Origin: Massilia sp. UBA2709
Lineage (GTDB): Bacteria > Pseudomonadota > Gammaproteobacteria > Burkholderiales > Burkholderiaceae_D
Reading direction: 5' to 3'
Assembly: GCA_002354135.1 (NCBI GenBank)
Contig: DEKZ01000144.1
Coordinates: 1 to 8,881 of the forward strand
Length of the DNA: 8,881 bases
Both the position numbers and the translations under genes were made by a program. The notes beneath the pieces are model-generated. The model saw only the letters and a program-made list of their open reading frames with translations, was not told the DNA's origin and made no database searches. Of this stretch, positions 1-4,897 are shown in pieces (the first letter of the stretch is position 1; each line of letters starts with the position of its first letter).

Positions 1-308
1 GCCAGTACAGCAACGGCCAGAGCAAGCCGCTGGGGCAGGTGGTGCTGGCCAACTTCACCAATCCCAACGGTCTCGAGCCCCTCGGCAACAACGCCTGGGC
101 CGAGTCGTCCGAATCGGGCACGCCGCTGGTCGGCATTCCGGACTCGGGCAGCTTCGGCGTGCTGCAGTCCTCGGCGGTCGAGACCTCGAACGTCGACCTG
201 ACGGCAGAGCTGGTCAACATGATCACCGCCCAGCGCGTGTACCAGGCGAATGCCCAGACCATCAAGACGCAGGATTCGGTGTTGCAGACGCTGGTGAACA
301 TGCGCTGA
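1..308 (+). CDS. flgE: Flagellar hook protein FlgE, C-terminal part (5' end outside window)
   Basis: This is the last ~101 residues of an axial flagellar protein. The reading frame is open from base 3 to the TGA at 306-308, and the gene begins upstream of the window. FlgE polymerises into the curved hook that joins rod to filament outside the outer membrane. The segment holds the typical FlgE ending: a beta-rich piece with NFTNPNGLEPLGNNAW, a G-F-G-VLQSSAVETSNVDL turn, then the C-terminal D0 helix (ELVNMITAQRVYQANAQTIKTQDSVLQTLVNMR). This is the Flg_bbr_C type domain, which recurs in flgF and flgG downstream. The TIKTQDSVLQTLVN ending favours FlgE over FlgG, which ends in ...TSDQMLQKLSQL, and its position directly before flgF agrees. 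An 18-nt stretch (177-194) is identical to one in flgG, reflecting the paralogy. It is probably the last gene of the proximal flgBCDE half of the operon. Confidence 0.93.
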   Translation, partial: QYSNGQSKPLGQVVLANFTNPNGLEPLGNNAWAESSESGTPLVGIPDSGSFGVLQSSAVETSNVDLTAELVNMITAQRVYQANAQTIKTQDSVLQTLVNMR

Positions 309-497
309 TCGGTAAGTAGTTAAAGCCGCGTTTGTTCGAGCGGTGAGGCAGCGTGGGCTCAAGAGCCCACCCTACAACCCCGCGTTATCGGCGATGTTGA
401 TGTGCCGGGTTTTCGTAGGGTGGGCTCTCGAGCCCACGCGGTATGGCACCGCAGCACATCGAAACGCAACACCGGGCACGACACAAGGAAAACAATC
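309..497. other. Intergenic region flgE-flgF (189 nt)
   Basis: This non-coding gap is unusually long for the operon; the other gaps here are 10 to 81 nt. It contains the inverted palindrome pair at 351-439 and, at its end, the flgF ribosome site AAGGAA (485-490). I see no convincing sigma-28 or sigma-70 promoter and no stem followed by a T run. An in-frame GTG at 402 would extend flgF by 32 residues, but that segment is coded through the palindrome and is not conserved flagellar sequence, so it is taken as non-coding. Confidence 0.7.
351..439. repeat. REP-type palindrome pair in inverted orientation (REPIN-like) between flgE and flgF
   Basis: Two copies of a short palindromic unit sit head to head. 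Copy 1 (351-375) contains gtgggctc, a 2-nt loop and gagcccac (353-370), followed by cctac. Copy 2 (415-439) contains gtaggg, then gtgggctc, tc and gagcccac (420-437). The reverse complement of copy 2 matches copy 1 at 24 of 25 positions, the only mismatch being base 361, with a 39-nt spacer (376-414). The pair can therefore fold as two small hairpins or as one 25-bp stem. A related single unit lies at 8140-8165. Short intergenic palindromes arranged as inverted doublets are the hallmark of REP/REPIN elements mobilised by RAYT transposases. No RAYT gene is in this window, so family membership is inferred from architecture. Confidence 0.82.
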
Positions 498-1238
498 ATG
501 GACCGCTTGATCTACACCGCCGCCTCCGGCACCAAGCACATCCTGGAACAGCAGGCGACGACCTCGAACAACCTGGCGAACCTGAACACGACGGGTTTCC
601 GCGCCCAGCTCGACACCTTCCGCGCCGTGCCGGTGCAAAGCGAAGGCCTGCCGACCCGCACCTTCGTGGTCAACAACACGGTCGGCGCCGATTTTTCGTC
701 CGGTCCGCTGCAGATCACCGGCCGCGACCTCGACGTGGCGGTCAAGGGCCCGGGCTGGATCGCGGTGCAGAACGCGGACGGCACCGAAAGCTACACCCGC
801 AACGGCGCCTTGCAGATGAGCCCGAACGGCGTGCTGACCACGACCGGCGGCCAGACCATCCTGGGCGAGGGCGGTCCGATCACGATTCCGCCGGACGTCA
901 CGGTCACCATCGGCGGCGACGGCACCATCTCCACGGTCTCGAACGCCGAGCGTCCGGCCGCGCCGGTCATCCTCGGCCGCCTGAAGCTGGTGAACCCGCC
1001 CACCCAGGACCTGACCCGCGGCGACGACGGCCTGTTCCGCCTGAAGGACGGCAGTAGCGCCCAGGCCGACCCGGCGATCCGCGTCGCCGGCGGCGCCCTG
1101 GAGGGCAGCAACGTCAATGCCGTGGACGCGATGGTGACCATGATCGGGCTCGCGCGCAGCTTCGAAACGCAAATGAGCCTGATGAAGAACGCCGAGAATA
1201 ACGCCGCGAAAGCCAGTCAGATCCTTGCTTTGACTTAA
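498..1238 (+). CDS. flgF: Flagellar proximal rod protein FlgF
   Basis: FlgF is a rod subunit spanning the periplasm between the MS ring and the distal rod, exported by the flagellar type III apparatus. The 246-residue length is close to the usual ~250. The N-terminal Flg_bb_rod motif is clear: MDRLIYTAASGTKHILEQQATTSNNLANLNTTGF (residues 1-34, in two overlapping reads), with the signature NNLAN-N-TGF. The middle shows the rod-family beta domain (DLDVAVKGPGWIAVQ, then Y-TRNGALQMSPNG, residues ~78-111). The C-terminal helix (LEGSNVNAVDAMVTMIGLARSFETQMSLMK) is the Flg_bbr_C domain. The IYTA-SG start and GPGW-AV fit FlgF rather than FlgG. ATG 498 was chosen because conserved homology begins there and AAGGAA (485-490) lies 7 nt upstream; an upstream GTG at 402 would only add palindrome-derived residues. 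It follows flgE after the REP pair and precedes flgG by 64 nt. Confidence 0.95.
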   Translation: MDRLIYTAASGTKHILEQQATTSNNLANLNTTGFRAQLDTFRAVPVQSEGLPTRTFVVNNTVGADFSSGPLQITGRDLDVAVKGPGWIAVQNADGTESYTRNGALQMSPNGVLTTTGGQTILGEGGPITIPPDVTVTIGGDGTISTVSNAERPAAPVILGRLKLVNPPTQDLTRGDDGLFRLKDGSSAQADPAIRVAGGALEGSNVNAVDAMVTMIGLARSFETQMSLMKNAENNAAKASQILALT

Positions 1239-1240
1239 GT

Positions 1241-1300
1241 GTTTCTCCAGCATAATTCTATTGTGCATGGCGGCTTCCGGCTGCCGCCAATAGGAGAAAC
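1241..1300 (+). promoter_or_regulatory. Nested inverted repeats in the flgG leader that could mask its ribosome site
   Basis: Three arm pairs lie in order around one centre: gtttctcc (1241-1248) with ggagaaac (1293-1300); ctattg (1258-1263) with caatag (1288-1293); and gcggc (1270-1274) with gccgc (1283-1287) around an 8-nt loop. The pairs share base 1293 at one junction, so the predicted fold would be an interrupted stem over the whole flgF-flgG gap. The AGGAG Shine-Dalgarno of flgG (1292-1296) would be inside the closed arm. The left arm starts 2 nt after the flgF stop, so a ribosome finishing flgF would open it, which suggests translational coupling. There is no T run, so it does not look like a terminator. 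Pairing is seen directly; the regulatory role is inference. Confidence 0.5.
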
Positions 1301-1302
1301 CC

Positions 1303-2085
1303 ATGATTCGTTCGCTGTTTATCGCCAAGACCGGCCTCGAAGCGCAGCAAACCAACCTCGACGTCATCACCAACAACCTCGCCAACGTCAGCACCAACGG
1401 CTTCAAGCGTTCGCGTGCGGTGTTCGAGGACCTGCTGTACCAGACCGTGCGCCAGCCCGGTGCCCAATCCTCGCAGCAAACCAACCTGCCTTCCGGCCTG
1501 CAGCTCGGCACCGGTGTGCGCGCCGTCTCGACCGAACGCATCTTCACCCAGGGTAATCCCCAGCAGACCGGCAACTCGAAGGACGTGATGGTCAACGGCT
1601 CGGGCTTCTTCCCGGTGCTGCTGCCGGACGGTACCCAGGCCTATACCCGCGACGGCTCCTTCCAGACCGACGCCAACGGCACCCTGGTCACCTCCAGCGG
1701 CTACCCGGTCCAGCCGCCGATCACCGTTCCCGCCAACGCCGAGACGATCACCGTCGGCCGCGACGGTACCGTGTCGGTGAAGGTGGCCGGCAGCACCGCC
1801 ACCACCCAGATCGGCAACCTGCAATTGATGACCTTCGTGAATCCGGCCGGCCTGGAGTCGAAGGGCGAGAACCTGTATCTCGAGACCACCGCCTCGGGCA
1901 ACCCGAACGCGAATACCCCGGGCACCAACGGCGCCGGCGTGCTGATGCAGGGCTATGTCGAGACCTCGAACGTCAACGTGGTCGAGGAAATGGTCAACAT
2001 GATCCAGACCCAGCGCGCCTACGAGATCAACTCGAAGGCGATCACGACCTCCGACCAGATGCTGCAGAAACTGTCCCAGCTGTAA
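1303..2085 (+). CDS. flgG: Flagellar distal rod protein FlgG
   Basis: FlgG forms the distal rod, the drive shaft passing through the P and L rings. At 260 residues it has the family's usual length. The N-terminal D0 helix (SLFIAKTGLEAQQTNLDVI, then NNLANVSTNGFKRSRAVFEDLL) is almost textbook. Residues 46-63 (YQTVRQPGAQSSQQTNLP) are the FlgG-specific segment that keeps the rod straight and separates FlgG from FlgE. SGLQLGTGV, YTRDGSFQTDANG and the C-terminal VETSNVNVVEEMVNMIQTQRAYEI...QMLQKLSQL complete the identification. ATG 1303 follows AGGAG (1292-1296) by 6 nt and begins exactly where homologues begin. One oddity is Pro104 in NGSGFFPVLLPDG, where homologues I recall have Gln (GFFQV). It follows flgF by 64 nt across a structured leader and precedes flgH by 16 nt. 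Confidence 0.97.
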   Translation: MIRSLFIAKTGLEAQQTNLDVITNNLANVSTNGFKRSRAVFEDLLYQTVRQPGAQSSQQTNLPSGLQLGTGVRAVSTERIFTQGNPQQTGNSKDVMVNGSGFFPVLLPDGTQAYTRDGSFQTDANGTLVTSSGYPVQPPITVPANAETITVGRDGTVSVKVAGSTATTQIGNLQLMTFVNPAGLESKGENLYLETTASGNPNANTPGTNGAGVLMQGYVETSNVNVVEEMVNMIQTQRAYEINSKAITTSDQMLQKLSQL

Positions 2086-2101
2086 TCGCTTTCGCCTAAC
2101 C

Positions 2102-2752
2102 ATGACCAAACTCGCTTTCATCGCCGCTGCAGGCCTGGTCCTCGCCGGCTGCGCCGCCACCCCGAGCTCGATCGTGCAGGAAACGCGCAGCGCGCGTCCG
2201 GCCCTGGCCGAAGTCGCGCCGCCCACCGATGGCGCCATCTACAACGCCGCGCGCTACCGCCCGATGTTCGAAGACCGCCGCGCGCGCCAGGTCGGCGACC
2301 TGCTGACCATCAACATCGTCGAGAAGACCTCGGCCAACAAGAGCGGCGCCAGCTCGGGCAACAAGTCGGGCAGCGCCAGCTTCGGCCTGCCGGGCCCGCT
2401 GCAGTCGAAGCTGGGCGCGAACGTCGGCACCGAAGGCGCGATCAAGTTCGCCGACGGCGACAACCAGAGCGCCAGCAATGCCTTCACCGGCACCATCGGC
2501 GTGACCGTCACCGAGGTGCTCTCGAACGGCAACCTGATCGTCGCCGGCGAGAAGCAAGTGGCCATGAACAAGGGCATCGAGTTCATCCGTTTCTCGGGCA
2601 TGGTCAGCCCCGACACCATCCAGTCGGGCAATGTCGTCTCGTCGACCGTGGTGGCCGACGCGCGCGTCGAGTACCGCACCAATAGCCGCATCGACCGCGC
2701 CGAGGTGAACTCGATGATGTCGCGCTTCTTCCAGTCGCTGCTGCCGTTCTGA
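2102..2752 (+). CDS. flgH: Flagellar L-ring lipoprotein FlgH
   Basis: FlgH is an outer-membrane lipoprotein that forms the L ring, the bushing around the rod in the outer membrane. The N-terminus is a lipoprotein signal: MTK, a hydrophobic stretch LAFIAAAGLVLAG, then lipobox L14-A-G-C17, so the mature protein would start at Cys17. Downstream are FlgH signatures: YNAARYRPMFEDRRARQVGDLLTINIVE (residues ~47-73), a Ser/Gly/Lys-rich stretch (~78-95), then GTIGVTVTEVLSNGNLIVAGEKQVAMN and IRFSGMVSPDTI (to ~173), ending SRFFQSLLPF. Total length is 216, near the usual 220-235. The lipobox fixes the ATG at 2102. The 16-nt gap after flgG (2086-2101) has no recognisable Shine-Dalgarno, so initiation may depend on coupling to flgG. 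The gene is followed by flgI, its periplasmic partner ring. Confidence 0.96.
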   Translation: MTKLAFIAAAGLVLAGCAATPSSIVQETRSARPALAEVAPPTDGAIYNAARYRPMFEDRRARQVGDLLTINIVEKTSANKSGASSGNKSGSASFGLPGPLQSKLGANVGTEGAIKFADGDNQSASNAFTGTIGVTVTEVLSNGNLIVAGEKQVAMNKGIEFIRFSGMVSPDTIQSGNVVSSTVVADARVEYRTNSRIDRAEVNSMMSRFFQSLLPF

Positions 2753-2766
2753 TTTTCGGAGTGAAC

Positions 2767-3870
2767 ATGCGTTTTACCTTCCCGCTGCTGGCGCTCTGCG
2801 CCGCGATGATTGCCGCACCGATGGCCCAGGCCGAGCGCCTGAAGGACATGGCCAGCATCGCCGGCGTGCGCCAGAACCAGCTGTCGGGCTACGGCCTGGT
2901 CGTGGGCCTGGACGGCACCGGCGACCAGACCAGCCAGACCCCGTTCACCGTGCAGTCCATCGTCGCCATGCTGCAGCAGAAGGGCGTGAACCTGCCGCCG
3001 ACCGGCCAGCTGCAATTGAAGAACATCGCGGCCGTGATGGTCACGACCTCGCTGCCGGCCTTCGCCCAGCCGGGCCAGACCATCGACATCACCGTGTCCT
3101 CGATCGGCAACGCGAAGAGCCTGCGCGGCGGCACGCTGCTGATGACGCCGCTGCACGGCGCCGATGGCCAGGTCTACGCCATGGCGCAAGGCAACGTGCT
3201 GGTGGGCGGCGTGGGCGCCTCCGCGGGTGGCGCGCAGGTGCAGGTCAACCACCTGTCGGTGGGTAAGATCTCGGCAGGCGCCACCGTCGAGCGCGCCGTG
3301 CCCTCGAACCTGGGCGAGAACAACCAGATCCGCCTGGAACTGAACAACACCGATTTCGCCACCGCCAGCCGCGTGGTGGCCGCCGTGAACGACCAGTTCG
3401 GCGCCGGCACCGCCACCGCCCTCGACGGGCGCGTGATCCGCGTGCGCACCCCGGCCTCGTCGGATGCGCGCGTGAGCTTCATCGGCCTGCTGGAAAACAT
3501 CGACGTCAAGCCGGCCGCGGCCGCCGCCAAGGTAATCCTGAACGCGCGCACCGGCTCGGTGGTGATGAACCAGGCCGTCACTCTCGACACCTGCGCGATC
3601 TCGCACGGCAACCTGTCGGTGACCATCGGCGCCGACCAGAACGTCAGCCAGCCGGCGCCGGGTTCGCGCGGCCAGACCGTGGTCACGACGACCCCGACCG
3701 TGGAAGTCAAGAAGGACCCGGGCAAGGTGCTGCTGGTGAAGGGCGGCGCCTCGCTGGCGGAAGTCGTGAAGGCCATGAATTCGATCGGCGCGACCCCGCA
3801 GGACCTGCTGGCCATCCTGCAGGCGCTGAAGGCGGCCGGTTCGCTGCGCGCCGAACTCGAAATCATCTGA
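2767..3870 (+). CDS. flgI: Flagellar P-ring protein FlgI
   Basis: FlgI is secreted by Sec into the periplasm and assembles, with the help of FlgA, into the P ring around the distal rod at the peptidoglycan. The N-terminus is a signal peptide with cleavage expected after AQA at residue 22 (MRFTFPLLALCAAMIAAPMAQA is residues 1-22, given here as the precursor end). The mature protein starts ERLKDMASIAGVRQNQLSGY, with GLVVGLDGTGDQT next, a strong FlgI signature. The 367-residue precursor matches the usual ~365-370. ATG 2767 is preferred over GTG 2761: GGAG (2758-2761) lies 5 nt before the ATG and overlaps the GTG, and the signal peptide begins at the ATG. The mature protein keeps one cysteine (Cys276 in LDTCAIS). 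The second cysteine of enteric FlgI, near the C-terminus, is Ser359 here (AAGSLRAELEII). It lies between flgH (14 nt) and flgJ (10 nt). Confidence 0.96.
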   Translation: MRFTFPLLALCAAMIAAPMAQAERLKDMASIAGVRQNQLSGYGLVVGLDGTGDQTSQTPFTVQSIVAMLQQKGVNLPPTGQLQLKNIAAVMVTTSLPAFAQPGQTIDITVSSIGNAKSLRGGTLLMTPLHGADGQVYAMAQGNVLVGGVGASAGGAQVQVNHLSVGKISAGATVERAVPSNLGENNQIRLELNNTDFATASRVVAAVNDQFGAGTATALDGRVIRVRTPASSDARVSFIGLLENIDVKPAAAAAKVILNARTGSVVMNQAVTLDTCAISHGNLSVTIGADQNVSQPAPGSRGQTVVTTTPTVEVKKDPGKVLLVKGGASLAEVVKAMNSIGATPQDLLAILQALKAAGSLRAELEII

Positions 3871-3880
3871 GGGTGCCCGC

Positions 3881-4816
3881 ATGATCCCTTCCAAGCAAGA
3901 CCTGAGCAGCAAGTTCGCGCTCGACGTCCAGGAGCTGGGCAAGCTGAAGCAGTCGGCCAAGGCCGGCTCGAGCGACGCCACGCGCGGCGCGGCGACCCAG
4001 TTCGAGGCCCTCTTCATCAACCAGATGATGAAGACCATGCGCGAAGCCACGCCCCAGGAAGGCGTGATGGACAACCAGCAGACCAAGATGTTCACCTCGA
4101 TGCTGGACCAGCAGTTGAGCCAGAACCTGGCCAAGCGCGGCATGGGCCTGGCCGACGTGCTGGTGCGCCAGTTGTCGGCCCAGACCGACGCCAAGGCGCT
4201 GGCGATCGGTTCGGACGGCATGTCGTCGGCCACCATCGGCCGCAACGGCATGGCCGAGGCGCTCGACATCCCGCTCAAGGGCAAGGTCGGCCCGCTCAAG
4301 GAAGGCCTGGACGCCGGCCTGCAGACCCAGGGCATCAACGGCGCCGGCCGCGTGCAGCCGGCCCACGTGCGCGCCTTCCAGGAAAAGCTCGGCGCCCATG
4401 CGGCCGCGGCGGAAGAGGTCACCGGCGTGCCGGCCAAGTTCATGCTGGGCCAGGCGGCCCTGGAAACCGGCTGGGGCCGGCGCATGATCCGCAATGCCGA
4501 CGGCAGCAACGCCAACAACCTGTTCGGCATCAAGGCCGGCCCGGGCTGGAAGGGCAAGGTCGCGACCGCCGTGACGACCGAATACATCAACGGCCGCGCG
4601 CACCAGAAGGTCGAGAAGTTCCGCGCCTACGACACGCCGGCCGATTCGTTCAAGGACTACGCGCGCATGCTGGCGAACAATCCGCGTTACGAAAAAGTCA
4701 TCAACAGCGCGGGCGACGCCTCGGCCTTCGCGCACGGCCTGCAGCGCGCCGGCTATGCGACCGATCCGCACTACGGCACGAAATTGTCAAAGATTATCAA
4801 GAACTCCCTGGCATAA
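3881..4816 (+). CDS. flgJ: Flagellar rod-capping scaffold and peptidoglycan hydrolase FlgJ (two-domain)
   Basis: FlgJ caps the growing rod and cuts the murein sacculus so that the rod can cross it. Residues ~30-98 form the rod-scaffold domain (TRGAATQFEALFINQMMKTMR, then MDNQQTKMFTSMLDQQLSQNLAKRGMGLADVLVRQL). A variable linker covers ~100-155. Residues ~158-308 form a GH73 glucosaminidase domain with FMLGQAALETGWG, NNLFGIKAG-GWKG, FRAYDTPADSFKDYARML, NPRY and AGYATDPHYGTKL. Glu195 in ALETGWG aligns with the catalytic acid of enteric FlgJ, and Glu234 in TTEYING with the second essential Glu, so the enzyme should be active. The 311-residue length is typical. The fused form is found in beta- and gammaproteobacteria, while many others carry the scaffold alone. 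ATG 3881 has GAGGG (3869-3873) 7 nt upstream, overlapping the flgI stop. It is the last gene before the flgK promoter region. Confidence 0.96.
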   Translation: MIPSKQDLSSKFALDVQELGKLKQSAKAGSSDATRGAATQFEALFINQMMKTMREATPQEGVMDNQQTKMFTSMLDQQLSQNLAKRGMGLADVLVRQLSAQTDAKALAIGSDGMSSATIGRNGMAEALDIPLKGKVGPLKEGLDAGLQTQGINGAGRVQPAHVRAFQEKLGAHAAAAEEVTGVPAKFMLGQAALETGWGRRMIRNADGSNANNLFGIKAGPGWKGKVATAVTTEYINGRAHQKVEKFRAYDTPADSFKDYARMLANNPRYEKVINSAGDASAFAHGLQRAGYATDPHYGTKLSKIIKNSLA

Positions 4817-4844
4817 CGAATATCCGAAGCGACGGCGGGAAAAT

Positions 4845-4871
4845 TCAAGTTTTGGCAAGACCTGCCGTAGA
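4845..4871 (+). promoter_or_regulatory. Probable sigma-28 (FliA) promoter of flgKL
   Basis: The -35 element TCAAGTTT (4845-4852) matches the consensus TAAAGTTT at 7 of 8 positions. After exactly 11 nt (4853-4863) comes GCCGTAGA (4864-4871), which matches GCCGATAA at GCCG and the last A. The start point would fall near 4877-4880, giving a leader of about 20 nt before ATG 4898. The location, between flgJ and flgK, is where flagellar clusters commonly place a class 3 promoter so that FlgK and FlgL can be made after FliA is released. The strong -35, the exact spacer and the GCCG core support the call; the weak right half of the -10 limits it. No other equally good site was seen in the window. Confidence 0.72.
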
Positions 4872-4897
4872 ACATAACAACAGATAGAGAAAACGAC

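Noticed and set aside
351..375. Intrinsic terminator after flgE
   Set aside because: The hairpin is followed by ccctacaacc with no T run, and the same unit recurs elsewhere as a REP-type repeat.
351..439. CRISPR array
   Set aside because: There are only two inverted units and one spacer-like interval. CRISPR repeats are direct and regularly spaced, and no cas gene is present.
402..497. N-terminal extension of flgF from GTG 402
   Set aside because: The extra 32 residues come from the palindrome and do not resemble FlgF. ATG 498 has a good ribosome site and the conserved start.
1267..1293. Eight-codon leader reading frame (MAASGCRQ) ending at the flgG ribosome site
   Set aside because: It has no ribosome site of its own and is easily explained as chance within the inverted-repeat leader.
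372..2238. Long - strand open frames opposite flgF and flgG (372-1595 and 1258-2238)
   Set aside because: They overlap conserved flagellar genes, and one even runs through the REP pair. The translations show only biased composition.
2761..2766. GTG 2761 as the flgI start
   Set aside because: It overlaps the Shine-Dalgarno GGAG and adds only two residues before a normal signal peptide that starts at ATG 2767.
2254..4590. A 778-codon open frame on the - strand opposite flgH, flgI and flgJ
   Set aside because: It has the same explanation: it is the mirror of conserved coding sequence, with no domain, ribosome site or separate context.
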